Below are positions 8,223 through 17,083 of a DNA stretch of 64,000 nucleotides, one piece after another. The position numbers and the translations under genes are program-made. Origin of the DNA: Altererythrobacter sp. BO-6 (GTDB lineage Bacteria > Pseudomonadota > Alphaproteobacteria > Sphingomonadales > Sphingomonadaceae); the NCBI RefSeq assembly GCF_011047315.1, contig NZ_CP049259.1:868001-932000 (forward strand), written 5' to 3'. A model generated the notes under the pieces. It was not told the DNA's origin and ran no database searches. It saw only the letters and a list, made by a program, of their open reading frames with translations. The stretch's first letter is position 1. Each line of letters begins with the position of its first letter.

Positions 8223-8546
8223 ATGACCGATTTCAGGGACCGCGAACGCGGCGAAGAAGCCAAGTTCGCATTCGACGAGGAAAATGCGTTCAAGATCGCC
8301 GCCCGGCGTAACCGGCTGCTGGGCGAATGGGCCGCAGGACTGATGGGCCTGACCGAAGAGGAAACCGACGCCTACAAGAAGGCGGTGGTGCAGGCCGATT
8401 TCGAGGAAGCGGGCGATGAAGACGTTATCCGCAAGCTGCTGGGTGACCTGACCGCAGCCGGTTGTGACGTCAGCGAGGCCGACATCCGTGCCAAGCTTGA
8501 AGAAAAATCGATCGAAGCGCGCCGTCAACTCATGAGCGGAAGCTGA
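8223..8546 (+). CDS. DUF1476 protein, F1Fo-ATP synthase zeta inhibitor subunit family
   Basis: 107 aa, all-helical and highly charged. The N-terminal MTDFRDRERGEEAKFAFDEE is the hallmark of DUF1476, the alphaproteobacterial zeta subunit that, in Paracoccus, inserts its N-terminus into F1 to block ATP hydrolysis. The body (FKIAARRNRLLGEWAAGLMG) also fits. A GAGGGG ribosome-binding site lies about nine bases before the ATG. Inhibitory activity varies between species, so the family is firm but the exact role is inferred. It starts a run with bolA and grxD. Confidence 0.87.
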   Translation: MTDFRDRERGEEAKFAFDEENAFKIAARRNRLLGEWAAGLMGLTEEETDAYKKAVVQADFEEAGDEDVIRKLLGDLTAAGCDVSEADIRAKLEEKSIEARRQLMSGS

Positions 8547-8550
8547 TCCT

Positions 8551-8790
8551 ATGCCCATGTCTGCCGCCGAAATCGAAGGAATGATCACTGCCGCGCTACC
8601 CGGCGCGGTGGTCGAAATGACCGATCTGGCCGGCGACAATGACCATTGGGCCGCAAAAGTTACCGCTCCGCAATTCGCAGGCAAGAGTCGGGTCCAGCAG
8701 CACAAGCTGGTCTATGAAGCGCTTGGCGGGCGAATGGGCGGCGTGCTCCATGCCTTGCAACTGACCACCGCGGTCCCCACCTCCGACTAA
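8551..8790 (+). CDS. bolA: BolA family protein
   Basis: 79 aa with the BolA core: an alpha/beta N-terminus (IEGMITAALPGAVVEMTDLA), a central loop with a histidine (GDNDHWAAKV) and the signature helix QHKLVYEALGGRMGGVLHAL. BolA proteins share a bridging 2Fe-2S cluster with monothiol glutaredoxins, with the histidine of this helix as a ligand. The partner is encoded immediately downstream at 8820. GGAAGC at 8537-8542 favours ATG 8551 over ATG 8557. Confidence 0.92.
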   Translation: MPMSAAEIEGMITAALPGAVVEMTDLAGDNDHWAAKVTAPQFAGKSRVQQHKLVYEALGGRMGGVLHALQLTTAVPTSD

Positions 8791-8819
8791 GCGATTTTAC
8801 CAAGTCAGGTTGAAACACC

Positions 8820-9149
8820 ATGTCCGACGTCAATGACCGTATTTCTGCCATCGTGAACGACAACGATGTCGTCCTGTTCATGAAGGGCACTCCGCTTTTC
8901 CCGCAATGCGGCTTTTCCAGCCGCGCCGTGGCGATCCTCGACCATTGCGGCATCGCCTATGAAGGCGTCGATGTGCTGCAGGACATGGAAGTCCGGCAGG
9001 GGATCAAGGCCTTTTCCGACTGGCCGACCATTCCGCAGCTCTATGTGAAGGGCGAATTCATTGGCGGCAGCGACATCATGATGGAGATGTTCGAAGCTGG
9101 CGAATTGCAGCAGCTGCTCGACGAAAAGCAAGTGGCCAAAGCGTCCTGA
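8820..9149 (+). CDS. grxD: Monothiol glutaredoxin, Grx4/GrxD type
   Basis: 109 aa. The CGFS active site is at about residues 30-33 in the context [13 protein letters not shown], preceded by the conserved [29 protein letters not shown] carries the cis-proline and glutathione-binding loop. It binds a glutathione-coordinated 2Fe-2S cluster and, with BolA, acts in Fe-S delivery and iron sensing. It is the last gene before a strong terminator, so DUF1476-bolA-grxD form one transcript. Confidence 0.95.
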   Translation: MSDVNDRISAIVNDNDVVLFMKGTPLFPQCGFSSRAVAILDHCGIAYEGVDVLQDMEVRQGIKAFSDWPTIPQLYVKGEFIGGSDIMMEMFEAGELQQLLDEKQVAKAS

Positions 9150-9198
9150 TTTCCGCGCGCCATGACCGGCGTGGCGACAGGCAAGAATTCCAAACAAA

Positions 9199-9236
9199 AA
9201 AGCCGCCCCGGGGGTACCAGTGGGGCGGCTTTCTCG
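9199..9236 (+). terminator. Rho-independent terminator after grxD
   Basis: An 11-bp perfect stem, AAAGCCGCCCC (9199-9209) with GGGGCGGCTTT (9222-9232), around a 12-base loop, followed by TTCTCGT. It ends the DUF1476-bolA-grxD transcript 50 bases after the grxD stop. The rest of the gap to 9461 (about 225 bases) shows no further gene or clear repeat and should hold the promoter of the Nudix gene. Confidence 0.85.
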
Positions 9237-9460
9237 TATCGGGGAGGCGTGCCGGGAGACCAGTGGCGTTGCCTCTTTATCGAAGACTTGTTCGGTGCCT
9301 CGTGCTTTGCACATCCCGTGCCAGTTCTGCAAAGTTGCGCTTTTGCGCGGCTTTCGATGGTTAATGCACGAGAAACCCCATCCGGCAGTGTCAAGTTTTC
9401 CGACAGCGCAACACATTTGGTGATTGGCAATCCGGTTTGGCCCCGTCCATAAGTTCGGCA

Positions 9461-10243
9461 ATGGCAAGCTCTCCCGATACATCTCCTGACGGCATACCTG
9501 CTGCGACAGTCATCATCTTCCGCAACGGCGCGGAGGCAGGTCCGCCGGAAATCCTGATGACGATCCGTTCGCGTGAAATGGTATTCGCAGGCGGAATGGC
9601 GGTGTTTCCCGGCGGAAGGGTTGATCCTGCCGATTTCGAATTGGGCGCGCGCCTCGGCGGCCCGCTCGATCCCGACGAGGCTGCGCACCAGGTCGCGGTG
9701 GTGCGCGAGACGCTGGAAGAGACCGGCCTTGCGATCGGCCTTGCCGGGGATATCGACGCAGCCAAGGCGCAGGCGGCGCGCGTGTTTCTGCAGGAAACGG
9801 GCGAACTGGCGCCCGTGCTTGAACACTTCGGGTGGGAGCTCGACCTTCAACAGCTCACGCCTTTCGCGCGCTGGTTTCCCAAGAACGAACGCATCCCGCG
9901 GGTTTATGACACACGCTTCTACCTCGCCAATCTGGGCACCGGTGCGGTCGAAATCGAAGCCGACCTGTCTGAAAACACCCATCTGTTCTGGACCACCGCA
10001 CAAGGAGCGCTCGAGGCTGCCGAGCGCGGCGAGATCAAGGTGATCTTCCCGACCCGCCGGAATCTTGAGCGGTTAGCCCTGTTCGGCAGCTTCGCGGCGG
10101 CCAAGGCACAGGCGGAAGCTATTCCGGTGCGCACTATCACACCCGTCATGGAGGAGATCGGCGGCAAGACCTGGCTCAATATCGGCGAAGACCTGGGCTA
10201 TCCGGTAACGGGCGAACCGCTCGACCGGGTACTGCGGGGCTAA
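9461..10243 (+). CDS. Nudix hydrolase, NUDT7/NUDT19-like
   Basis: 260 aa from ATG 9461; a longer upstream frame has no better start. Two elements identify it: an N-terminal VFPGGRVDPADFE and the Nudix helix VVRETLEETGLAIG (REUXEEXGU). The box is split by an insertion of about 20 residues, the arrangement of NUDT19-like proteins, which hydrolyse CoA or acyl-CoA diphosphates. The C-terminal 100 residues (RIPRVYDTRFYLANL, TEADL-type acidic stretch) complete the long-form fold. CoA hydrolysis is inferred from the subfamily; other nucleoside diphosphate derivatives are possible. Confidence 0.82.
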   Translation: MASSPDTSPDGIPAATVIIFRNGAEAGPPEILMTIRSREMVFAGGMAVFPGGRVDPADFELGARLGGPLDPDEAAHQVAVVRETLEETGLAIGLAGDIDAAKAQAARVFLQETGELAPVLEHFGWELDLQQLTPFARWFPKNERIPRVYDTRFYLANLGTGAVEIEADLSENTHLFWTTAQGALEAAERGEIKVIFPTRRNLERLALFGSFAAAKAQAEAIPVRTITPVMEEIGGKTWLNIGEDLGYPVTGEPLDRVLRG

Positions 10244-10323
10244 ACCCCTTTGGAATGTCGGGCGACCGCGCTCCCGTAGGAGCCACATCTGCCATCTGCC
10301 ACCCCTGCGGGGTAGCTGATGGC

Positions 10324-10400
10324 TGGCGCGCCCGGCAGGACTCGAACCTGCTGCCTCAAGATTAGAAGTCTCGCGCTCTATCCAGATGAGCTACGGGCGC
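10324..10400 (-). tRNA. tRNA-Arg (anticodon TCT)
   Basis: The reverse strand folds as a complete cloverleaf of 77 bases including an encoded CCA. The acceptor stem GCGCCCG/CGGGCGC is perfect; the D arm contains GCTCATCTGGATAGAGC; the anticodon stem CGAGA/TCTTG encloses loop CTTCTAA with anticodon TCT; the T arm is GCAGG TTCGAGT CCTGC. It reads AGA (and wobble AGG) codons, rare in this GC-rich genome. A hairpin lies just beyond its 3' end (about 10290-10325) without a T-run. Confidence 0.95.
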
Positions 10401-10461
10401 GCGCCGGTGCACGCATTAGCGCGCTTTCGCGTTCGTTCAAATGCCGTTAGGCAGTGCAGCG

Positions 10462-11205
10462 ATGGATAATTCGAGAACCCCAGTGGTGACCAGCCACGCG
10501 CCGCAAAGCTTCCGCTATTACGACCTGGTGATGGCGGGATTCGTCGCGATCCTGCTGCTGTCCAACCTGATCGGCGCCAGCAAGCCCAGCTATATCCCGT
10601 TGCCGAACGGGGAAACCTGGATCTTCGGCGCGGGCGTTTTGTTCTTTCCGATCAGCTACATCATCGGTGACGTCCTGACCGAAGTTTACGGTTATGCGCG
10701 CGCGCGGCGGGTGATCTGGACGGGCTTTGCCGCCCTGTTGTTCATGGCCTTCATGGCGTGGGTCGTCGTTTCGTTGCCACCCGCCGAAGGTTGGCCGTTC
10801 CAGAGCGATTACGAGAATGTGTTCGGCAACAGCTGGCGCATCGTCCTTGCATCGATGACCGCGTTCTGGGTCGGCGAATTCGCCAATTCCTATGTGTTGG
10901 CGAAGATGAAGGTGTGGACCAGCGGACGGTTCCTGTGGATGCGCACAATTGGTTCAACCGTAGTCGGACAGGGTCTCGACAGCCTGATCTTTTATCCGCT
11001 CGCGTTCTGGGGCCTGGCCGGTTGGCCGCCTGAAACCCTGGTCCAGGTTGTGATTTCGCAATGGCTAATCAAGACCGCGTGGGAAGCGCTGCTGACGCCG
11101 GTCACGTATCTCGTGGTTGGCAAGTTGAAGAAAGCAGAAGGGGTCGATCTCTACGATACCGAGACCGACTTCTCGCCCTTTGCATCGACCAGCCGGGACG
11201 GTTAG
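10462..11205 (+). CDS. Queuosine precursor transporter family (YhhQ/VUT) protein
   Basis: 247 aa from ATG 10462. Six or so membrane helices are visible, starting with YYDLVMAGFVAILLLSNLIG. The segments FFPISYIIGDVLTEVYGYARARRVIW and the later WMRTIGSTVVGQGLDSLIFYPLAFWG are characteristic of the YhhQ family, which takes up queuosine precursors such as preQ0/preQ1. Acts in the inner membrane. No queuosine biosynthesis gene is adjacent. The family assignment is strong; substrate is by homology only. Convergent with ppx. Confidence 0.88.
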   Translation: MDNSRTPVVTSHAPQSFRYYDLVMAGFVAILLLSNLIGASKPSYIPLPNGETWIFGAGVLFFPISYIIGDVLTEVYGYARARRVIWTGFAALLFMAFMAWVVVSLPPAEGWPFQSDYENVFGNSWRIVLASMTAFWVGEFANSYVLAKMKVWTSGRFLWMRTIGSTVVGQGLDSLIFYPLAFWGLAGWPPETLVQVVISQWLIKTAWEALLTPVTYLVVGKLKKAEGVDLYDTETDFSPFASTSRDG

Positions 11206-11214
11206 CAGCAGCGG

Positions 11215-12777
11215 CTATTTCGCGAAGTCGAATGGCGCATCCCCTGCGCCGTCAGACCAGACCGTGTCGTCCGGCACGATCTCGACTGCGGGCTCCAGCT
11301 TCAGTCGCTCCGCCAGCAGGGCCAGGTCTTTCTCGACCGGTATTCCGTAAAGGTCACGGTGGCTTTCCTGCAGCCGCAGGACTAGCCGATCGCCGTCACG
11401 CAGCAAGCGACTGACCTGGAAAGACTTGCGCGAGCGCGCGCCTACCCGCCGCGCCAGCCGGATAGCGAGGCCCCAGCAGAACGCCTCTTCCAGCGCCTCC
11501 GGAGAAGCAAGCTTGCTGACCGACTTGGGCAGGCTCAGCTGGTTGCCATTGGCGGCAACGGTCGCTGCCAATTGCGCGCGGCCCACGGGATCGAGTGCGA
11601 TCCAGCGCTTGTGCAGCGCCCAATCGATCGCCAGTGGAATCCTGAGGTTGGGCTCGATCTGGATCGAGGCCAGCGCCAGCATGGTTGCGGCCAATCGTAC
11701 CCGCTCGCTTCCGGCCGCACCGGTCGGCACCGCTTCGACCGTCCAGCCCGCGATCCGGGCGGCAAGCTGCGGCGGCGCCCCGCGATGGCTCACGAAATGC
11801 GACATCCCGGCAAGCAGCGGGTCCTGCGCCATCTGATGCGGCGCGAGGCGGCTGTAAAGCAGCCCTTCCCTGAGGCCCCATGACGAGAACACGATCCTTG
11901 TGGGCGCCAGCGTCTTGATCAATGCCTGGAGCAGCACGGCGGCCTCAGGCAGGACCGTAGCGCGCGTGGCAGTCAAACGGGGGATCTTGGCCAGCGTGTC
12001 GCCCGAAACGCGGGCAACGCGCCGCGCCAGAAGGGACGCTTCCTTCGCATCCAGTTCAAAACCGTGCGGATCGGACAGCGGATATTTGCGCTCCTCCATC
12101 GCGTAGACGGCGAGAGCTCGCCAGGTCCCCCCGACCAGATACAGCGGCGCATCGATGCGGCTGGTCCAGCCGCCCCTCTTTATCGCCTGGCCAAGCCGTT
12201 TGCGCATCGCGGCGGGATCGTCTTCGCCGTCATGGCGATATTCCCCCAGCCGCAAGGTCCCCAGCGGCAGCGAAGTCGCGGTATCGCTCTGCCCGCCCAC
12301 GATGTGGACCAATTCCAGGCTTCCGCCGCCAAGGTCCGCCACCACACCCTCCGCACCGGGAAAGGCCCCGATCACGCCGCTGGCGCTGACCGTCGCCTCT
12401 TCCTCGCCCGACAGCAGGCGGGGTTCGAAACCAAGGCCGCGCACCTGCTCCAGGAATTCTGGCCCGTTCTCGGCATCGCGCGCAGCGGCAGTGGCGACTG
12501 TTTCGACATCGTCAACGCCCAGGTCTTCGAGCAGCAAGGCAAAGCGCCGCAGTCCGCGCATGGCCAGATCGATCGAATCTTCCGCCAGCCGCCCGGTGGT
12601 CGCGATCTCCTTGCCGAGTTGTGCCACGACCTTTTCATTGAGCACCACCACCGGTGCGCGCATTGTGCCGCCGTAAACCACCAGGCGCACCGAATTCGAA
12701 CCGATGTCGATGATGGCGCGTTCGGCGATATTGCCTGAGAAGCTGCCCGCCCTGTCCCCCCTGCGACGTGCGATCAT
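11215..12777 (-). CDS. ppx: Exopolyphosphatase, Ppx/GppA family
   Basis: 520 aa. The N-terminal actin-like ATPase fold shows RAIIDIGSNSVRLVVYGG (phosphate-1 loop), the catalytic-glutamate region VATAAARDAENGPEFL, SGEEEATVSASGVIG and VVADLGGGSLELVHI. The C-terminal half is an HD-like helical region typical of long Ppx proteins. It removes terminal phosphate from polyphosphate and possibly pppGpp. The start overlaps the ppk1 stop by four bases, so polymer synthesis and breakdown are coexpressed. The substrate preference between polyP and pppGpp cannot be settled from sequence. Confidence 0.9.
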   Translation of the reverse strand: MIARRRGDRAGSFSGNIAERAIIDIGSNSVRLVVYGGTMRAPVVVLNEKVVAQLGKEIATTGRLAEDSIDLAMRGLRRFALLLEDLGVDDVETVATAAARDAENGPEFLEQVRGLGFEPRLLSGEEEATVSASGVIGAFPGAEGVVADLGGGSLELVHIVGGQSDTATSLPLGTLRLGEYRHDGEDDPAAMRKRLGQAIKRGGWTSRIDAPLYLVGGTWRALAVYAMEERKYPLSDPHGFELDAKEASLLARRVARVSGDTLAKIPRLTATRATVLPEAAVLLQALIKTLAPTRIVFSSWGLREGLLYSRLAPHQMAQDPLLAGMSHFVSHRGAPPQLAARIAGWTVEAVPTGAAGSERVRLAATMLALASIQIEPNLRIPLAIDWALHKRWIALDPVGRAQLAATVAANGNQLSLPKSVSKLASPEALEEAFCWGLAIRLARRVGARSRKSFQVSRLLRDGDRLVLRLQESHRDLYGIPVEKDLALLAERLKLEPAVEIVPDDTVWSDGAGDAPFDFAK

Positions 12778-14927
12778 GCAGCGCGCCCCTTGCGCAGCGA
12801 CAATTTCGGCACAGCGTCTGGATCGAGCGCTTCCCCGCGCCCCGAAAGCGACGGGTTGGTCATGAAATAATGGTGGCAGTTGAACGACCGGTCTTCCGAA
12901 ACGACGCGAGAATAGCCGCCATCGGCCCTGAGCAACCAGCTCTGCTCTGTATCGAGCATGTTGGCGAGCAGCACTTGCTGCAGCACCTGGTCATGCACGG
13001 TGCGATTGCGGATCGGGATGAATATCTCCACCCGGCGATCGAGATTGCGTTCCATCAAGTCGGCCGAGGAGATGTAGACCTTGGCCGCGCTGCTGGGCAT
13101 CGGCTCGCCATTGGCAAAGGCATAGATCCGGCCATGTTCCAGGAAGCGCCCGATGATCGATTTGACGCGGATATTGTCGCTCACGCCCTCGACACCGGGC
13201 TTGAGGCAGCAAATCCCGCGGACGACCAGTTCGATCTCGACCCCGGCTTGGCTTGCTTCATAGAGCTTGTCGATCACCGCCTGGTCGGTGATCTGGTTGC
13301 ACTTCGCCCAGATCGCAGCCGGCCTGCCAGCCCGCGCATTGGCGATTTCGCGGTCGACTGCGGCGTTGAATTCGTCACGCAGGTTAAGCGGCGAGATCAC
13401 CAGCGCTTCCGTGCTGCGCGGTTCGACATAGCCGCTGACGAAATTGAACAGCTTGGCCGCGTCGCGTCCGAATTCAGGAGCGGCGGTAAAGAAGCTGAGA
13501 TCGGTGTAGGTGCGCGCGGTAACCGGGTGATAATTGCCGGTGCCGAAATGGCAGTAAGTGCGGAAGCCGTCTTCCTCGCGGCGCACCACCATCGCCACCT
13601 TGGCATGCGTCTTCCAGTCGACGAAGCCATAGATCACCTGCACCCCGGCCCGCTCCAGCTGCGAAGCCCACATCAGGTTCTGTTCTTCGTCAAAGCGGGC
13701 CTTGATCTCGACCACGGCGGTGACCGACTTGCCCGCCTCCGCCGCGGCAATCAGCGCACTGATGATGGCTGACTGGTTTCCGGCGCGATACAACGTCTGC
13801 TTGATTGCCACGACATCGGGATCGCTCGCGGCCTGGCGCAGGAAATCGACCACCACCTCGAAACTCTCATAGGGGTGATGGATCACGATGTCCTTTTCGC
13901 GGATCGCGGCAAAACAGTCGCCATCATGCTCGCGAATCCGCTCAGGATAGCGCGGCGTATAGCTTGGGAATTTCAGGTCAGGACGATCGATCGCAACGAT
14001 CTCGCCCAGGCTCTCGAAGCCGATCACACCACTGCTTTTCAGGACCAGCGCATCGCTGATCCCCAACTGTTCAAGCAGGATCTGCTCGGCCACAGGATCG
14101 AAGTCATGTTCCAGCTCAAGCTGGATCACGGTGCCGCGGCGGCGGCGCTGGATTGCGCTGCGGAAGGTGCGCACCAGGTCTTCGGCTTCTTCCTCGATCT
14201 CGATATCGCTGTCGCGCAGCACGCGGAACAGCCCGTCCCCTTCGATCGTGAAGCCGGGGAAGATGTGGTCGGCAAAGCGGCAGATCAGATTGGTAATGCT
14301 GATGTAGATGTCCTCATCGCCTGGCACCCGCACGAACCGCGGCAGGGCGGAGGGGATCAGGATCATCTCGATAACCTGCTCCCGGTCGGCATCGCGGGTC
14401 AGCGTGAACAGCAGGCCCATCCCGCCATTGGCTACAAACGGGAACGGATGCGCGGGATCCAGCGCCTGAGGGGTGATGACAGGCAGGATTTCCTCGAGGA
14501 AATAGCGCTGCATCCAGGCCAGTGCCTCCGGCCTGACCAGGTCCCCGTCGCCGACATGGATGCCGGTTTCGCCCAGCAAGTCGTGCAGTTCCTCCCAGAC
14601 GTCTTGCTGGCGCTGCGAAAGCTCGGCGACCCGCTCACGGACCGCGAGCAGTTGCTGTGACGGCGTACGCCCATCGATCGACAGGCGATCGATCCCGCGC
14701 TGCACCTGCCCGGCCAGCCCGGCCACACGGATCATCACGAATTCATCGAGGTTGCTGCCGGAGATGGCGAGAAAACGCAGCCGTTCAAGCAGCGGATAGT
14801 TCGCGTTCGATGCCTCAGCGAGGACGCGCTCGTTGAAGGCCAGCCAGCTGAGCTCGCGGTTGAAATAGAGCTCGTCCGGCGCTCGCAGTGCGGATGCTAT
14901 CAGGTCGGTGGCGGGTTGGCTGCTCAT
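12774..14927 (-). CDS. ppk1: Polyphosphate kinase 1
   Basis: 717 aa, the expected length. It polymerises the gamma phosphate of ATP into polyphosphate through a phosphohistidine. The N-terminal YFNRELSWLAFNERVL and FLAISGSNLDEFVMIRVAGL are diagnostic. The phospho-acceptor histidine lies in VDWKTHAKVAMVVRRE (about residue 441) and the second conserved histidine in YCHFGTGNYHPVTARTYTD (about residue 460). C-terminal segments RNLDRRVEIFIPI and IHDQVLQ-type ends fit PPK1. It is 57 bases after virB11 on the same strand and overlaps ppx. Confidence 0.96.
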   Translation of the reverse strand: MSSQPATDLIASALRAPDELYFNRELSWLAFNERVLAEASNANYPLLERLRFLAISGSNLDEFVMIRVAGLAGQVQRGIDRLSIDGRTPSQQLLAVRERVAELSQRQQDVWEELHDLLGETGIHVGDGDLVRPEALAWMQRYFLEEILPVITPQALDPAHPFPFVANGGMGLLFTLTRDADREQVIEMILIPSALPRFVRVPGDEDIYISITNLICRFADHIFPGFTIEGDGLFRVLRDSDIEIEEEAEDLVRTFRSAIQRRRRGTVIQLELEHDFDPVAEQILLEQLGISDALVLKSSGVIGFESLGEIVAIDRPDLKFPSYTPRYPERIREHDGDCFAAIREKDIVIHHPYESFEVVVDFLRQAASDPDVVAIKQTLYRAGNQSAIISALIAAAEAGKSVTAVVEIKARFDEEQNLMWASQLERAGVQVIYGFVDWKTHAKVAMVVRREEDGFRTYCHFGTGNYHPVTARTYTDLSFFTAAPEFGRDAAKLFNFVSGYVEPRSTEALVISPLNLRDEFNAAVDREIANARAGRPAAIWAKCNQITDQAVIDKLYEASQAGVEIELVVRGICCLKPGVEGVSDNIRVKSIIGRFLEHGRIYAFANGEPMPSSAAKVYISSADLMERNLDRRVEIFIPIRNRTVHDQVLQQVLLANMLDTEQSWLLRADGGYSRVVSEDRSFNCHHYFMTNPSLSGRGEALDPDAVPKLSLRKGRAA

Positions 14928-14984
14928 GATCCGATCGGCACTCTACTATGTGCCTGCGATAATGTCGAAAAGGATGATCCGGGC

Positions 14985-15983
14985 TCAAACCAGTGAACGG
15001 CTTTCAGCGATTTCTGTGATGCCGCGCCGCCCTTCCCCATCGCGGCCGAGCTGGACGATCACATCGATGACCGAGGCGGCATACTGGATCGTATCCGTGC
15101 GCGACAGGCCGATGCCGGTCTGCATCACCATCAGCGCCAGTTGCTCCAGCGCGCCGCGCAGGCTGTTGGCATGGATAGTCGAGAAGCTGCCCGGGTGGCC
15201 GGTGTTGATCGCGCGCAGGAAGCTGACGCTTTCCGCCCCGCGCAATTCGCCCAGCACGATGCGATCGGGCCTTAGGCGCAATGCCGCCTGCAGCAGTTCG
15301 TTGGCCGTCACCTTGGCTTCGCCCAACTCGCCCTTCACCGCAACCAGGCCGACACCGTTGGCGCCGGGCAGCTTCAGTTCGGGGGTATCCTCGACCAGCA
15401 CCACGCGCTCGCTCTTGGGGATTTCCTGTAGCATCGCGTTGAGGAACGTCGTCTTGCCCGTACTGGTGCCGCCGGAAATCAGGATGGTCCGGCGCTGGCG
15501 GATCGCATCGCGCAGGAAGGCGATCGGTTCCGCCTGCGGATCGGGCAGGTCGGGCGCTTCCGGCTTTGCCAGCGGACCGGCGTCATAGGCGTCAAGCGGC
15601 AGGTCGAGCCGCCGGTGCCGCCGGATCGCCATCGCCCAATGCTTGCGCGCGGCGGGCGGTCCGCAGAACTGGATACGCGCGCCATCGGGCAAGGTCGCGC
15701 CAAGGAGGGGATGTTCGCGGTTGATCCCCTGGTGGCTGACGCGGGCGACCTGTTCGGCCAGGCGCTTGACCAGCGCATCGTCAATCTCGGGCGTCTCGAT
15801 CCGCTGCATGCAGGGGCTCGCGGCGTCTTCGATCCAGACTTCGCCGGGCCGATTGATCATGATTTCCGTCACGCTGTCCCGATCAAGCCAGCGGCGGAAC
15901 GGCGCGAGATAGGCGTCGAGATAGACGCTGCGTTCGCCGTGGATCTGGCCCTCTGCCGGAAGCGGATGGATTTCCGCGCTCAT
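14985..15983 (-). CDS. virB11: VirB11-type secretion ATPase
   Basis: 332 aa. The N-terminal domain (residues 1-150) includes SVTEIMINRPGEVWIE; the RecA-like domain has Walker A ISGGTSTGKTTFLNAML (about residues 168-184), the Asp box VVLVEDTPELKL, Walker B RLRPDRIVLGELRGAE and the His box FSTIHANS. It is the hexameric traffic ATPase of a type IV secretion system, peripheral on the inner membrane. The start overlaps the virB10 stop (ATGA). It is the last secretion gene; ppk1 follows. Confidence 0.95.
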   Translation of the reverse strand: MSAEIHPLPAEGQIHGERSVYLDAYLAPFRRWLDRDSVTEIMINRPGEVWIEDAASPCMQRIETPEIDDALVKRLAEQVARVSHQGINREHPLLGATLPDGARIQFCGPPAARKHWAMAIRRHRRLDLPLDAYDAGPLAKPEAPDLPDPQAEPIAFLRDAIRQRRTILISGGTSTGKTTFLNAMLQEIPKSERVVLVEDTPELKLPGANGVGLVAVKGELGEAKVTANELLQAALRLRPDRIVLGELRGAESVSFLRAINTGHPGSFSTIHANSLRGALEQLALMVMQTGIGLSRTDTIQYAASVIDVIVQLGRDGEGRRGITEIAESRSLV

Positions 15984-17083
15984 CCCGCAACCCGTGAGAA
16001 ATCGAGATCGCGCGCGGTGAACACGCGGATCGGCTCGCCCTGGCGCACGCGGATGGTTGGGCCGACCTTGCCGTCCTGCTCCACCGCCGCCGCAGCGGCC
16101 GAACTGCCACCACCGAGCACTACCGAGGCGCCGCCAGAGGCAATCGCTGCCAGCCCGTCAACAACCGACAGCACGAGGGCCGAACCGAAACGCTGGAAGA
16201 AGTTGGACTTCACCTGCCCCTGCAAACCCGTTGTTCCGTCGAATGCGACTGCAGGGGACGCGAGGTCGACCGATGCGCCATCGGGCCGGATCAGCCGGGT
16301 CCAGATGACATAGGCCCGCTTCTGTCCGCCTTGCAGGCCGGACTGGTACTGCCCGACCAGGCGCGAGCTGCGCGGCACCAGCACGCGGGTGCCGTCAAAG
16401 CTGCGCACATCCTCGCTCACCACTGCGCGCACGAAACCAGGCACGTCGGTATCGATCGCAGTTTCAAGGATCGCGGGGATCAGCGTTCCCTGCGTTACCG
16501 TGGTCGAAGGGTTGCTCATCGCCCGCGCCTGTGCCGGCGCGCCGCCGACCCCGCCGATCCGGCTGGCAAAATCGCTGGCCGCATTGGTCCCGGCACTAGC
16601 AGCCGCGGGGGCACCGGCGGTCGCGGTTGGCGCGGCAATCTCGGCAGACTGCACTGCCGCGCTGGCATCGAACACCACAGTCGGACTGGCATAGGGATTG
16701 GTGGCCGGCATGGGAGCAGCCACTTGCCCTTCATTGATCGGCATCGGCGAAACGACAGGCTCAGCGAGTGCTTCCTGAGCTGCTACTGGCGCAGGCAAGA
16801 CAACCGGCCCTGCCGGCACTGGCACCGGTGCAGGCACGGCGGCAACCTGCGCCGGCTCTTCCAGCCGCGCGGAATTCATCGCCCAGAAGGCCACGGCACC
16901 CAGCCCTGTAACGATCGCGACCCCGGCCAGCAGGCCGAGCGTGTCGGACTTGTTCTGGCGATGCGCCACGACCGGATAGGCGGTGCGGCTGGCGAGATCG
17001 ATAATCTCGGCCGATTCCTGCTCGCGCGGGTCCTGGTTTCGCGACTTGTCGTCCTTTGCGGGTATCCGGTTCGAGAGTCGCAT
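15980..17083 (-). CDS. virB10: VirB10/TrbI-type T4SS core protein
   Basis: 367 aa. A cytoplasmic N-terminus (residues 1-45) is followed by one membrane helix (TLGLLAGVAIVTGLGAVAFW), a long proline/alanine-rich periplasmic linker (PAQVAAVPAPVPVPAG and beyond) and the C-terminal TrbI beta-barrel (TVTQGTLIPAILETAIDTDV, VPRSSRLVGQYQSG). VirB10 spans both membranes and gates the outer-membrane pore. Overlaps virB9 by one base and virB11 by four. Length and layout are normal. Confidence 0.94.
   Translation of the reverse strand: MRLSNRIPAKDDKSRNQDPREQESAEIIDLASRTAYPVVAHRQNKSDTLGLLAGVAIVTGLGAVAFWAMNSARLEEPAQVAAVPAPVPVPAGPVVLPAPVAAQEALAEPVVSPMPINEGQVAAPMPATNPYASPTVVFDASAAVQSAEIAAPTATAGAPAAASAGTNAASDFASRIGGVGGAPAQARAMSNPSTTVTQGTLIPAILETAIDTDVPGFVRAVVSEDVRSFDGTRVLVPRSSRLVGQYQSGLQGGQKRAYVIWTRLIRPDGASVDLASPAVAFDGTTGLQGQVKSNFFQRFGSALVLSVVDGLAAIASGGASVVLGGGSSAAAAAVEQDGKVGPTIRVRQGEPIRVFTARDLDFSRVAG

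Noticed and set aside
10290-10325. Hairpin beside tRNA-Arg as its terminator
   Set aside because: Stem with outer GCCATC/GATGGC pairing is present, but no T-run follows on the tRNA strand.
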